Assembly: GCF_944324615.1 (NCBI RefSeq)
Contig: NZ_CALUWY010000013.1
Coordinates: forward strand, 1 to 54,859
From: an uncultured Mailhella sp.
GTDB lineage: Bacteria > Desulfobacterota > Desulfovibrionia > Desulfovibrionales > Desulfovibrionaceae
Reading direction: 5' to 3'
DNA: 54,859 nt
This document shows, one piece after another, positions 42,201 to 51,826 of this stretch; positions within the stretch are counted from its first letter, which is position 1; each line of letters opens with the position of its first letter. Made by a program: the position numbers and the translations under genes. A model generated the notes under the pieces. The model ran no database searches. It had not been told where the DNA came from and saw only the letters and a list, made by a program, of their open reading frames with translations.

Positions 42201-42568
42201 GTGTCGAGTGCGCGCCAGGTGTCGCTGTCGTTGAAATCGTCCGCGCCGATGTGAGCCAGCTTGTTGCGCACGCCCATGAGTTCCTTGGCCCATGTGCGGT
42301 GGTCGATGGAAAGACGCTTGCGGAACACGTCGCCCCACAGCGCATCGAAAAGTATGAGACAGCGCTGGATATCCAGCGATTCCATAAGCTTCTGATCCGG
42401 CCCTTCGAGAGGCAGGCCGCGCCGTTGAAGCTCATGCAGGGTGGTGAGCACAGCCTGCCGCCACCAATCCGGCCCATACTCCACACGGAGGGCGGCGCAG
42501 ATGTACGGAGCAAAGCCCATGAGCAGGGCACGGAAACCGCGGAAAACGAGTTCGTTATTATTGGTCAT
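39206..42568 (-). CDS. Hma-like ATPase: N-terminal HEPN (Swt1-type) plus DUF499 AAA domain
   Basis: The 1120-residue protein is the third gene of a helicase-methylase-ATPase defence operon. Residues 1-150 form a HEPN domain with RNKLAH, an Rx4H motif typical of HEPN ribonucleases. The DUF499 ATPase has P-loop FGGGKTHSML (about 265) and LILMDELVAYAKR. A proline-rich linker (TPPVQPPVVE and onwards, about 1000-1050) leads to a C-terminal domain. Such DUF499 proteins accompany DUF1156 methylases in anti-phage islands. The ATG at 42568 lies 12 bp after the methylase stop. Confidence 0.8.
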   Translation of the reverse strand: MTNNNELVFRGFRALLMGFAPYICAALRVEYGPDWWRQAVLTTLHELQRRGLPLEGPDQKLMESLDIQRCLILFDALWGDVFRKRLSIDHRTWAKELMGVRNKLAHIGADDFNDSDTWRALDTMSRLCEQIDAEATEEIRALLRESRYGSAAGSTAVTAQAAPQAAPAAPKASGILAESPANLPSWRDVIEPHPDVAQGRYRNAEFAADLSQVARGEGSYEYRDPVEFFARTYVTEGMAGLLVQALKRVSGKDGEPVIQLKTAFGGGKTHSMLALYHLLRGTVSVDKIPAVRPVLEAAGLASLPKVHAAVLVGTALDPSKVKRPQNLPGITVSTLWGEMAYQLALSAQNPKLYDFVKEADKKGISPGSEALKGLFDACGPCLILMDELVAYAKRIYGVNGLPSGSFDNFITFIQEITEAARASRNSLVVASIPESNIEIGGEAGQTALEAIEHTFGRMESIWKPVAANEGFEVVRRRLFLDCKNPAARDMVCEHFSAMYRENTSDFPLETKELEYKNRLVSCYPIHPEVFDRLYDDWATLERFQRTRGVLRLMAAVIHELWMGNDAGLLIMPGSLPMDVPNVRDELTRHLSEGWNPLVDKEVDGKQSVPYLMDKANSRYGKILAARRVARAIMLGSAPTVRQQNVRGLEASRVRLGVTQPGEQVALFNDACNTLKNKLAYLYTNPSGDRFWYDTRPTLRKTVEDRATQVAASDVEFEIERRLKKLRKEAPFAGIHVCPASSLDVPDEQAVRLVVLRPAESYAQSAQDCAAMRAVSEMFEKRGTAPRMYRNMLVFLAADQALMANLEQEVRRFIAWTSIKEDSQDLNLDAAQNRETEVSLKRSDETVDLLLKEAWCWLLVPSVDTYDRKTLDWERTRLSGDGLISRAAKKLLQNEWAVTKWAPALLLMELDNLLWQGVNHIAIKQLWEWLCTYCYLPRLASYDVLEEAIVSGLSEEEFFGYAAAVGEDRYISLKLGQSVRPEKSGYLVKVKAAKTQIGREKEATTPPVQPPVVETVVPTPDRPAPVTPTPPAPQPVQPTPPAPKSMSFYLSTQLDTTRVNRAVQKILEEVVSVLTQENGVTVELRFDVQASAPKGLQPSTIRAVSENCRTLKITNFGFVEE

Positions 42569-42580
42569 GGCTAACTCTCA

Positions 42581-45373
42581 TCAGATAAGGGAACCCTGCT
42601 GGGCGGAGCGGCGCACGGCGCGCAGTTCGGAAACCTTCTGCTGTATCTCGGGCCACGAGACCACGAGCGAGTTGTAGGCGTAGGCTTCGGCGTTCCAGCC
42701 CTTGCGCTCGGCAAGGGAGAAGAGGCGGTAGGCGAGGTCGCGGGCGCGTTCGGCGTCGGAGGGGTAGTCCATGCAGAGCATGGCGCAGGCCTCCACGCCG
42801 CCTTTTTCAAGGAACTGGCAAAGGTACTGGGTGAGCATCCAGAGGCAGCGGCCCGTGGAGCTTCGCGCCTCGGCTTTGAACTCAGGCAGTTCGGAGCGGT
42901 CGAACAGATGCACCACGCCCTTTTCGGAATAGACCAGCCCCATTTCGGCCAGACGTTCCACGGATGTGTTCTTGGCGCGGGCCAGCACGTCGGCCTCGCC
43001 GAACTTCATGTTGTTAAAGGCGAACTGCGTGTAGAGATCCACGCAGAAGCGGCTTTCGGCATCGAGCACGCCGTCCTGTTCCGAGAAATACAGGTCGAGC
43101 TCGGCGTTGATGGTTTGCAGGGCACTGCGCACGTTCATGGGCGAGCCGTCCGCCTCCAGCACGCGGCTGTAGCGAGAATACACGCCCATGCCCGGGCCTA
43201 TGGCGGCCTGCGCCATATCCACCGGGGCGATGTTGCTGGACTGGAGCTTCTTCAGCGCTGTGCGGAGTTCGCGCTTCAGCTCGGCAATGAAGGAACGCCG
43301 CGTGCAGGAGGGGGCATCTTCCGGCCTCTTGCGGCAGACCAGCACGATGGAGGACGCGAGCGCGTTGGTGTTCATGCTTACAGAACGATACGCCTGCTCA
43401 GTACGAAGTGGCCAAGTGCCAGTGATGGAAAAGCCAGCTTGAATGATAGCGGAAAGCATGGTTTCCCAACCGGTAGATGCTGTTTGGCTGTCGTTTTGAC
43501 TTTCATCAGAGTCGCTTTGTTTATACGCATAATAGATAGTGACAGGCACATCTTCCCGAGAATATTTGTAAAGCTGACAGCAGGTTTTGAACATGCCGTC
43601 TTCAAAGAATTCTCGGGCCTTTTCTTTGCTTCCTTCAAAACGGTAAGGAGTAGCCACCAGTTCTTCCGTCTTGGGAACGAGCATGGTGCGGAAAAGCTGA
43701 GGATAGGTAGCTTTCAAAGAACGCCGCAACCAGACATAAAAGAAGTCTGAAAGGTCGGCGTAGCCAATATTATCGTAATACGGTGGATCTGTAGATATGA
43801 CTATACTACGAAGGCCGCAATCACTCTGAGCATCATGCTGTGTTGCGAAACCCCTTGTGGATGTTTTGGGGAGTTTTAAAATACAGTCTGCTACATATTG
43901 AACAATAGGTGAGAATCCACCAACAGCTTCGCCTAGTATATTAGTCTCAGGAAAGTCCCAAGTCATAGGGATTGCCTGTTTGCTAAACAAGTTCATCGGC
44001 TTTTCATTAGATGCAGACCATCTGGAAACAGAGGTCGAGAAATCAGCAAGACGATCAACTGCATTAGCCAAATATGTCCCTACAGCCTGCCCATAGGCCA
44101 ATGCTCCAGAACCACCTTCGGCAAGAGATGTTTCATCGCTGTCCATTCCAGCAACCAGTGCATCACTCATGGCCTTCTTTTGGGCTTCGGTTACAAGGGT
44201 GCTAAATGTAGTGAGTGCTGTAAGTTGGCGATCTGTGAATAGGTCAGAAAAATTACTTAGACCATAATTGGGAGTGTTAAAATTTCTAGGATTCTGCGGC
44301 AGAAGAGCATCGGGATAATCTTCTGGTCTTCCGGTTTGGGCAGCATTTGCATGAATACTATCTGCGGAAAGATATAAACGACCATTTTTTCCATCGACTA
44401 CGACAGCCATAAGATGAGCAGACATAGCTCCGGCTCTTCCCTGTTCGCGAATATAGGTAAACGGTACAGGGGTACCGCAACAAGCGCATACTGCCCCCTT
44501 ACGGTTTACCGTTCCTTCAATGTTTGGTTTGCCGCTATGGTGCACTTCATAGGATGCCGTCCCATTTTCAAAGTGCGGTTCAATCCAAGCCGCCTTGCCC
44601 TTCTTTTTGGAAAGTACAAAATTATTCACCAGTGGGACTTCACAGCCACAGGCAGGATTCGAGCATTTTATTGTCCTCGCCCAAATCCATGCGATAACGG
44701 TCGCCTTACCTCCTCCCAGTTCAATGGGGACTTGTACCGTAGGATAAAGATGACCTATACGCTTGACAGCTTCCTGCTTTATCCATTCGCCGTAGTAACG
44801 CACGTCTTCGGCAAGGCCGGTGGCACCGCGCCACGAGCGATCCTGCCCCAGCTTGGCGCGGGCTTCGGGGTTCACGGGAGCCTGCCCGGCAAAGCGAGGG
44901 GGGATCTCAATCATGGCCTTGTTTATCATCACGGCCACGGGGTTCAGGTCGTGGGCATGAGCTTCAAGCCCCAGCCTCTGGGCTTCCAGCGGGATTGCAC
45001 CGCCACCCGCGAAGGGGTCGAGGAACACCAGCGGCTCTTCGCCCATGTACTTCTTTATTTCGGCGCGAGCCTCGTCCATCAATTCCTCGTCATTGACATT
45101 TTTCCAGTTTGAAAGACGCGCCAGGAGGGAGTGCAAACGCTGTCGTTCTTTTTCCTGCTCCTGTTCCGTGGGGAAAAGTTCAGGGTGAGAGGAAGGATCG
45201 TCCACCAGAGAAGACCAGATAACAGCGCGGGCGGCGGCCAGCGGACGGCGGGCCCACCAGTGATGAATGCCGCGAGGATGTGGGCCAATGCCAGGCATTT
45301 TTTCATAAGCAGATGCGTCATTTATCGCTTCCAGCGGAAGTGCGACTTCGATGAGTTTCTTTATCTGGCTCAT
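42581..45373 (-). CDS. Anti-phage-associated DUF1156 DNA methyltransferase
   Basis: The 930-residue protein starts with the DUF1156 signature (VALPLEAINDASAYEK, HHWWARRPLAAARA). Methylase motif I is DPFAGGGAIPLEAQRLG (about 120) and motif IV is STDPPYYDNIGYADLSDF (about 480), typical of amino-methyltransferases acting on adenine or cytosine N4. A zinc-finger-like set with CSNPACGCE and CACCGTP lies between. It probably marks host DNA so that the helicase and ATPase spare it. The stop of the upstream helicase is 3 bp away, so translation is coupled. Confidence 0.85.
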   Translation of the reverse strand: MSQIKKLIEVALPLEAINDASAYEKMPGIGPHPRGIHHWWARRPLAAARAVIWSSLVDDPSSHPELFPTEQEQEKERQRLHSLLARLSNWKNVNDEELMDEARAEIKKYMGEEPLVFLDPFAGGGAIPLEAQRLGLEAHAHDLNPVAVMINKAMIEIPPRFAGQAPVNPEARAKLGQDRSWRGATGLAEDVRYYGEWIKQEAVKRIGHLYPTVQVPIELGGGKATVIAWIWARTIKCSNPACGCEVPLVNNFVLSKKKGKAAWIEPHFENGTASYEVHHSGKPNIEGTVNRKGAVCACCGTPVPFTYIREQGRAGAMSAHLMAVVVDGKNGRLYLSADSIHANAAQTGRPEDYPDALLPQNPRNFNTPNYGLSNFSDLFTDRQLTALTTFSTLVTEAQKKAMSDALVAGMDSDETSLAEGGSGALAYGQAVGTYLANAVDRLADFSTSVSRWSASNEKPMNLFSKQAIPMTWDFPETNILGEAVGGFSPIVQYVADCILKLPKTSTRGFATQHDAQSDCGLRSIVISTDPPYYDNIGYADLSDFFYVWLRRSLKATYPQLFRTMLVPKTEELVATPYRFEGSKEKAREFFEDGMFKTCCQLYKYSREDVPVTIYYAYKQSDSDESQNDSQTASTGWETMLSAIIQAGFSITGTWPLRTEQAYRSVSMNTNALASSIVLVCRKRPEDAPSCTRRSFIAELKRELRTALKKLQSSNIAPVDMAQAAIGPGMGVYSRYSRVLEADGSPMNVRSALQTINAELDLYFSEQDGVLDAESRFCVDLYTQFAFNNMKFGEADVLARAKNTSVERLAEMGLVYSEKGVVHLFDRSELPEFKAEARSSTGRCLWMLTQYLCQFLEKGGVEACAMLCMDYPSDAERARDLAYRLFSLAERKGWNAEAYAYNSLVVSWPEIQQKVSELRAVRRSAQQGSLI

Positions 45374-45376
45374 GGC

Positions 45377-48300
45377 TTACCCTTCGTAGATGATTTCCGC
45401 ATTGCTCATCAGCGCGGAAAGGTTGAAAATACTGCCTTCCGAGCTGAAGTCCGGCGAATTCACAAAGGGCCGTTTCAGGTAGGTCGTGCGGGTGCGCGGG
45501 CCGTCCACTTCCACAAGGGCAAGGATGAACTGCTCTGGCTGGTTCAGTGCGGTAAGGATCTCGTTGCGTGAAACGATGACGTTGGTCGCCCCGGCGGCGC
45601 GGCCCTTCACCTCGATGAAACGCAGGCTGGGCACGCCTTTGGCGAGGGCGTCCGGCACGGAGCTTTCGATGTCGTAGCCGCATTTTTCCGCGCTCACGTC
45701 GCGGGGCAGGAAGCCCTGCGCGCGTTCGGCTTCCATCACCGCCTGCATGGCCGCCATTTCTATGGTTTTGCGGGCGCGGGCGTCGGCGCAGAATTCCGGT
45801 GTGGCGCGGCCCGTGAGCTTCGCCATCAGTCCGCCGGGAATGATGAGCGCCCCGCCGATGATGACCGGCGGCAGGGCCGAGATGGTGCGTTCGGCGGCCA
45901 GCTCGTCCATGCGGCGCTTGAGGCGGGCGGCCAGCTCTTCGGCGCGGCGTTCCGCCATCTGGGAATTGAGCTGGGAGTTGCGCTTGCCCGCGTTCTCCTT
46001 GAGCTTGAGGTCGGCGGCGCGGTAGTCCCAGTATTGTATCTCGGTGGTGAGGCGTTCCTTGACGGCCTTCTCGGTCTTGTCGATGAGCCGTTCCTTGCGG
46101 GTGCGAACCTCGTTCAGGTGGCCGGGGATGAGCCGCGTCACGGCGTGGCCGAGGGCGAGGCTTTCCACGCCGCCCGCAAGCCAAGCCTTGCCGCTGGCGT
46201 GTTCGAGCGCGGCCTGCCGCTCTTCGCCAGAGGCGGGGCGATAATCGAGGTACGGCGCATAGCCTGCGTTGGAGGCCGTGCCGTCTTCGCTGATTTCCAC
46301 AAAATGGATGTTGCGCGAGATGACGCGGCGGCTCCCATCGGCAAGGAGCGTGCCGTCCTGAATGGTGTGCTCGATGTAGAAGAGCAGGCGCGCGGATTCG
46401 CCACTGTCGTTCTCGTCCACCAGCACGGCCCCGCGCTTCAGAAGGTCGCCGGAGCGTTCGCGCATCACATCGAGCACGGCTTCGAGCAGGGGATGCCCGG
46501 GGCAGATGAACGCGGCAGGCACAGCGCCCTGAATGTTGCGGTAAGCCTTGTCGAAGCAGATGCGCTCGTAGCGGGTGAGCACGGGCTCGCCGTTGCCCAC
46601 CTGCATATCGCGGCTCCGCACGGCGTGGGGAACGAAGGTGATTTCCCAGCGGCCCTTCTCGCGCGGGGACATGCGGCCGCCCAGTTCGCGGAACGCCTCC
46701 TTGAAAAAAGCTTCGATGAAATGCGGCTGGAGGCGGCGGGCTTCCATGCGCTCCATGTTCTCGCGGATGACGGCCACGGTTTCGGCGTCCATCACGTTCT
46801 GCGTGAGCGCGTGATCCTGCACCAGCTTGCGTATGGCCTCGCGGTCGAAGGCAGAGTCCATGTCGGCATCGAGGCGGGTCTGCACGGCGGGGTCACTGCC
46901 GTGGCGCACGGCTTCGATGAGCAGTTCGCGCAGGGGGCGGTTGTTGAACGTGACCTTGCCGAGTATGTCGAAGACCTTGCCGCCCAGCGCCTGCTTCTCC
47001 TGCTCCAGCTTTTCAAAGAGCTTTTTGAAGACTTTGCCTTCGCGGGTCTCGGCGGCAACGAGGTTCCAGAGCCAGCAGTCCTTGGTCTGGCCTATGCGGT
47101 GGATTCGGCCGAAGCGTTGCTCTAACCTGTTGGGATTCCAAGGTAAATCATAATTCACCATAAGGTGTGCCCGCTGGAGGTTGAGACCTTCGCCTGCGGC
47201 GTCCGTAGCGATGAGGATGCGCACGTCCTTGTCCTGCTTGAAGCGTTCTTCCACCTTGCGGCGCTCGTCGCGGAGCATTCCGCCGTCGATGACCACCACG
47301 GCTTCCTCACTGCCGAGGAGCGAGCGAATCTTGCCGGTGAGGTAGCGGAGCGTGTCGCGGTGTTCCGTGAAGATGATGAGCTTTTCGCGTAAGCCGTCCG
47401 AATCGAACATGCACTCTTCGTCCTGAAGCAGGCCGGAGAGTTCTTCCCATTTGCGGTCTTTGCCGCTGGCGCGCACGCGGGCTGCCATAGCTTCCAGCAC
47501 CTTGAGCGTGGCGATTTCCGCTTCCAGTTCCGCGATGGTGGACGCGGCACTGGCGCGGTCGGCCACCTGCTCTTCGGCTTCTTCCAGCTCGGAGGAGGGC
47601 AGGTCGTCGTCATCGAACTCCGCGTCGGCAAGGTCGAGGAGGGCGTGGTCTCGCTCCCACATCTGGGCGCGCTGGCCGAGTCGTTCTTCTTCAAGGCGGC
47701 GTTCAAGGCGTTCCTTGCGGCGGCGCAGTGACTGGAAAATGGCTTCCGGCGAGGACGCGAGGCGGCGCTGGAGAATGGTGAGCGCGAAGCCCACGGTAGT
47801 GCGGCGTTCGTTGTTCAGCTTGTCCGCGCGGTTGAATTCGTTCTCCACGTACTCGGTCACGGCCTTGTAGAGTTCGGCTTCCTGCGGCGAGAGGCTGTAG
47901 TCCACCGTGGCGGCGTGGCGGTCGGGGAAGAGTTTAGAGCCGTCGAACTTCAGGAGTTCTTCCTTCACCAGGCGGCGCATGACATCCGACACGTTGACGG
48001 ACTGTGCGCCGGTGCGGGAGGCACCGCCGAAGCGATCCTGATCCACGAGCGCGAGGAAGAGCTGGAAATCTTCTTCCTTGCCGTTGTGCGGCGTAGCGGT
48101 GAGCAGGAGGAAGTGCCGCGTGATGCTGGAAAGCAGGCGGCCGAGCTGGTAGCGGCGCGTCATTTTCACGTCGCCGCCCCAGACCGTGGCGGACATCTTG
48201 TGGGCTTCGTCGCAGACTATCAGGTCCCAGTCGGTGACGCGGAGCTTGTCGAGCAGGTTCTCGTTGCGGGCCAGCTTGTCGAGCCGCGCAATGGCGAAGC

Positions 48301-48898
48301 CCGCTTCCTGAAACACGTTGCCGGAAGCGGCGGCTTCGATGCGCTCGTTATTGAGTATCTCGAAGCGCAGGTGGAACTTGCGGAAAAGCTCGTCCTGCCA
48401 CTGCTCGGCCAGCGAACCGGGGCTTACGATGAGGCAACGCTTCAGATCGCCGCGAGCGATAAGTTCCTTGATGAACAGGCCGGTCATGATGGTTTTGCCC
48501 GCACCGGGGTCATCCGCAAGGATGTAGCGCAGGGGCAGGCGGCCCAGAAGTTCCTGATAGACAGCGGAAATCTGATGCGGGAGCGGCTCGACATCGGATG
48601 TGTGGACGGCGAGGTACGGGTCGAAGAGGTGGGCGTAGTGGATGCGCCACGCCTCGGACGCAAGGCGGAGCTGTGCGCCGTCGGCATCGAAGCTCCACGG
48701 CAGTTCGGCCTTCTGGAGCGTGAGCGAGGGCTCGTCTTCCCGATAGAGAAGGCGAGTGCCCGGCGTGCCCCGGCTGTCCTTATAGGTGATGTCCAGAACG
48801 GCGTTGCCGTACCACTGGGCCGCCACGATAGTTACGGCTTCCTGCGGTGCGATGCCGAGAACACTGCTGCCGACGGTGAGTTCTTCAAGCTTTGCCAT
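45377..48898 (-). CDS. SNF2-type helicase with C-terminal DUF3883-like domain (Hma/DISARM DrmD-like)
   Basis: The 1173-residue helicase is first in the operon. Walker A is DDPGAGKTIMTGLF (about 115), the DEAH box VCDEAHKMS (about 220), motif III LLTATPHNG, and the late motif LNLQRAHLMVNYDLPWNPN with RIHRIGQ. A C-terminal restriction-like DUF3883 region shows YDIESS and FIEVKGRA. The start is ATG 48898 (MAKLEELTVGSS) with GGAGGTTCC before it; a longer frame to 49141 runs through the inverted repeats. The combination with DUF1156 and DUF499 partners fits Hma; DrmD of DISARM is the related alternative, but no DrmA or DrmB is present. Confidence 0.85.
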   Translation of the reverse strand: MAKLEELTVGSSVLGIAPQEAVTIVAAQWYGNAVLDITYKDSRGTPGTRLLYREDEPSLTLQKAELPWSFDADGAQLRLASEAWRIHYAHLFDPYLAVHTSDVEPLPHQISAVYQELLGRLPLRYILADDPGAGKTIMTGLFIKELIARGDLKRCLIVSPGSLAEQWQDELFRKFHLRFEILNNERIEAAASGNVFQEAGFAIARLDKLARNENLLDKLRVTDWDLIVCDEAHKMSATVWGGDVKMTRRYQLGRLLSSITRHFLLLTATPHNGKEEDFQLFLALVDQDRFGGASRTGAQSVNVSDVMRRLVKEELLKFDGSKLFPDRHAATVDYSLSPQEAELYKAVTEYVENEFNRADKLNNERRTTVGFALTILQRRLASSPEAIFQSLRRRKERLERRLEEERLGQRAQMWERDHALLDLADAEFDDDDLPSSELEEAEEQVADRASAASTIAELEAEIATLKVLEAMAARVRASGKDRKWEELSGLLQDEECMFDSDGLREKLIIFTEHRDTLRYLTGKIRSLLGSEEAVVVIDGGMLRDERRKVEERFKQDKDVRILIATDAAGEGLNLQRAHLMVNYDLPWNPNRLEQRFGRIHRIGQTKDCWLWNLVAAETREGKVFKKLFEKLEQEKQALGGKVFDILGKVTFNNRPLRELLIEAVRHGSDPAVQTRLDADMDSAFDREAIRKLVQDHALTQNVMDAETVAVIRENMERMEARRLQPHFIEAFFKEAFRELGGRMSPREKGRWEITFVPHAVRSRDMQVGNGEPVLTRYERICFDKAYRNIQGAVPAAFICPGHPLLEAVLDVMRERSGDLLKRGAVLVDENDSGESARLLFYIEHTIQDGTLLADGSRRVISRNIHFVEISEDGTASNAGYAPYLDYRPASGEERQAALEHASGKAWLAGGVESLALGHAVTRLIPGHLNEVRTRKERLIDKTEKAVKERLTTEIQYWDYRAADLKLKENAGKRNSQLNSQMAERRAEELAARLKRRMDELAAERTISALPPVIIGGALIIPGGLMAKLTGRATPEFCADARARKTIEMAAMQAVMEAERAQGFLPRDVSAEKCGYDIESSVPDALAKGVPSLRFIEVKGRAAGATNVIVSRNEILTALNQPEQFILALVEVDGPRTRTTYLKRPFVNSPDFSSEGSIFNLSALMSNAEIIYEG

Positions 48899-49005
48899 GG
48901 AACCTCCGATCGGGGATGGAGGTTTCCTTCCTGTATGTTTCCAACGACTTATCTCTGCTGACCATGCCGTTATCCCTTGGGAATACGCCCGCCGGCCTTG
49001 CAAAA

Positions 49006-49143
49006 AGGTGTACTTTCTTGCAAGCCGTGAGCGCAAAATTGAGCACTCCATTTTTGCCATAAATCTAGCAAAGTTACAACTCCGCCTCTTCTGACTGGCC
49101 TGCCAGCATCCTCCCAATTTTCCCTTTGCAAGAAAGTACACTT
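49006..49143. repeat. Inverted repeats between resolvase and helicase genes
   Basis: GTGTACTTTCTTGCAA (49008-49023) and its complement TTGCAAGAAAGTACAC (49126-49141) are perfect over 16 bp and about 100 bp apart. The setting suggests a resolvase res-like site or an operator pair for the helicase operon. Confidence 0.6.
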
Positions 49144-49157
49144 AGCTACAGAAATCT

Positions 49158-49808
<651 letters not shown>

Positions 49809-50171
49809 TTATTCGGTCTCGCTGGGCGTGGCGGGAGCATAGGCTTTTGCGGAGCTGGTAGGCTGGGAGGCAGGCTTCCTTACGCGGCGCGTGGAGCTGG
49901 CCTTGCTCTTCTGGGACGTCTCCTGCGCCATATCGTGCATATACTTGGAGAGCGTGGAGAGTTCGATATACACTCTGTACTCCTTCAGCTTTTCAGCGAT
50001 TTCTCTGGTGGTGAAGCCGCGCTTTTTCATGTCTCGAAGTGTCGGATAAAGGGCACGGATAGCCTCGCGGAACGTCATTTCGTGGTTGCCTTCCAGCGTC
50101 TTTTTCTCGTGCTGAAGGTTGGGAAATTCCGCTATGATCTTGCGGACAGTCTCAGTATTGGTTTTGATCAT
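49809..50171 (-). CDS. Small basic mobilisation-associated protein, 120 aa
   Basis: The 120-residue protein has a helix-turn-helix-like core (RDMKKRGFTTREIAEKLKEY, about 46-65) and a lysine/serine-rich tail with SSTRRVRKPASQ. Lying 143 bp downstream of the MobV relaxase gene, it could be an accessory DNA-binding protein of mobilisation (MobC/TraK-like), but no family is certain. Confidence 0.6.
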   Translation of the reverse strand: MIKTNTETVRKIIAEFPNLQHEKKTLEGNHEMTFREAIRALYPTLRDMKKRGFTTREIAEKLKEYRVYIELSTLSKYMHDMAQETSQKSKASSTRRVRKPASQPTSSAKAYAPATPSETE

Positions 50172-50314
50172 AGATTCATCCTTTCGACGTATGCATTGCG
50201 TCGGGTTAGAGGTTCACCGATTCCCGGTCGAGCGGGACGGTCGCCCACGCTTTGCTCCTGCAAAGCATAGTGGGCTATATCTTGGGCCTTGGGCCAAGGT
50301 TTGGGGAGTGCCGA
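50172..50314. other. Candidate oriT or control region
   Basis: 143 bp between the relaxase and the 120-aa gene. It contains the palindrome CCTTGGGCCAAGG near 50289. MobV origins usually lie upstream of mob, so this is only a possibility. Confidence 0.25.
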
Positions 50315-51481
50315 TTAGTGAAAAGAGAAGGAAGGCCCATCGTCTTCGTGGGCAGGCGTAGATTTGCGTGTGGTGAGGCAGGGTTGCCGCTCCATTTCGG
50401 CACGGAGTTCCTCTTCCTGCTTGTCAGCGAGGAACCTCTCAAAGCGCGGCTTTTCGTCCGGTTGGGCAATGAACTCTTTGAGCGCATGAGCCTCCCCTTC
50501 GGCTTTTCTCTTTTGTGCTTTGACTTCCTCAAGTTCTCGGAGGAGGCGGTCGATCCTACGGGCCTGTTCTTTCAGTTCGCGATTTCGCTCGGCAAGAAGT
50601 CCATCAACGATTTCCTTCCGTCCCTCCAGAATGGCCTTTTCGGCTAGAGCCTTTTTCTGCTCCTCAATGACGCGCCGCGCCTGAGCCAGCACAGTCTTGA
50701 AGTTGAAGAGCGTGGCTTCGGGCAGTTCTTCGTTGCGGCTGAGATAACGCTCGGCCACGCGGGCCTGCTTCTCGTAGTCCTTGATCTTGCCCTTGAGATG
50801 CTCTTCGAGTTCGTTCGCGGCGTAGAGCGTATCGAGCGCATGGCGCAGGACTTTCACGTTATCGGCGGCGATGCGCTCGCGCTCTTCCTTTTCCTGCTTG
50901 AACTCGCGGGTGTTCAGGTGGATGCGCCGCGCGCCGGGAACCTGCTCTACGCCGCGCTCAATACGGAAACCGCAGGATTGGAGATGTGCGGGTAGCTCAC
51001 TTTGCAGGCGGCGCAGGCTTTCCCGCGTGTAGATGGCGTTGGCGTTGAGCCGACCGTCCGGCGTCACCGGGACGTGCAGGAAGTGCATGTGCGGCGTTTT
51101 TTCGTCCATGTGGATCATGGCCGAAATGACATTCTCACGCCCCACGAAACGGGTGAGAAAGTCGCGGCTCTCCTCGAAGAATCGCCGCTGTTCCTCTGGT
51201 GGCAGGCGGGCAAAGAAAGGCAGGTCGGAGGTGACAATCAGGCCGCAGAGCACAACGGCGTCTTTGCGCACGGCCTTGGGCAGGTTGAGTGCCTCGATTC
51301 TGGCCTGCACCGCGCGGGCGTAGTCGCGCAGTTCCGGCTGGTGCAGGTCGTAGTTTTCGTGGCTCTTCTCGTGCCGGATGTCGGGATTGGAACGGCTTCT
51401 CCGCTCGCGCCTGTTGTGGCTCTGGATGCCGCGCAGCGACTCGCGCTTGAACTTATCCATATGAAGGACGAGGTACGACAT
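50315..51481 (-). CDS. mobV: MobV family relaxase
   Basis: The 388-residue protein nicks a transfer origin to start conjugative mobilisation in trans. The N-terminal relaxase domain has NYDLHQPELRDY and the metal-binding motif HMDEKTPHMHF (124-134). From about 200 to 370 the chain is a charged coiled coil, as in Pre/Mob proteins. The start is ATG 51481 with GGGAGCC upstream. With AlpA, integrase and resolvase it marks the island as mobilisable, needing a helper's mating apparatus. Confidence 0.9.
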   Translation of the reverse strand: MSYLVLHMDKFKRESLRGIQSHNRRERRSRSNPDIRHEKSHENYDLHQPELRDYARAVQARIEALNLPKAVRKDAVVLCGLIVTSDLPFFARLPPEEQRRFFEESRDFLTRFVGRENVISAMIHMDEKTPHMHFLHVPVTPDGRLNANAIYTRESLRRLQSELPAHLQSCGFRIERGVEQVPGARRIHLNTREFKQEKEERERIAADNVKVLRHALDTLYAANELEEHLKGKIKDYEKQARVAERYLSRNEELPEATLFNFKTVLAQARRVIEEQKKALAEKAILEGRKEIVDGLLAERNRELKEQARRIDRLLRELEEVKAQKRKAEGEAHALKEFIAQPDEKPRFERFLADKQEEELRAEMERQPCLTTRKSTPAHEDDGPSFSFH

Positions 51482-51490
51482 AGCGGCTCC

Positions 51491-51706
51491 CTAGTCATAG
51501 GCGATGCTCGCCGTGTTGATGCGCTCCATGAGGGCACGGATGTCCCCCACGCGCCACGCTGACGTGCGCGGCCCGAGCTTCACGGGCTTGGGAAAGACGC
51601 CGCTTCGGCAGCCCTCCCACCATGCGCTCTTGCTGATGGGGAAGATCTTGAGGAGCTGGGGCAGGCGGACATAGCCGACTGCGGGAAGTGCTATTGTTTT
51701 TTGCAT
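51491..51706 (-). CDS. AlpA-like excisionase/regulator
   Basis: The 71-residue winged-helix protein starts MQKTIALPAVGYVRLPQLLK, with GGAGGTTTTTCCTT before the ATG (51706), and contains FPISKSAWWEGCRSGVFPKPVKLG, the usual AlpA/MerR-like fold. Such proteins activate island integrase genes and promote excision. The stop is 9 bp before the relaxase start on the same strand. Confidence 0.8.
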   Translation of the reverse strand: MQKTIALPAVGYVRLPQLLKIFPISKSAWWEGCRSGVFPKPVKLGPRTSAWRVGDIRALMERINTASIAYD

Positions 51707-51826
51707 AAGGAAAAACCTCCTTGGTGGATTTAGCACCTCGGAGGTTAGGAAAAACGGCGGGAAATGTTCGGGAAGAAATCGGGAATTTTCCGGGAATTTT
51801 GTGGAAAACCGGGAAGATAACGGGAA

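Noticed and set aside
39206..48898. Calling the island operon DISARM
   Set aside because: The helicase resembles DrmD, but no DrmA or DrmB is present and the DUF1156 plus DUF499 partners point to the Hma type.
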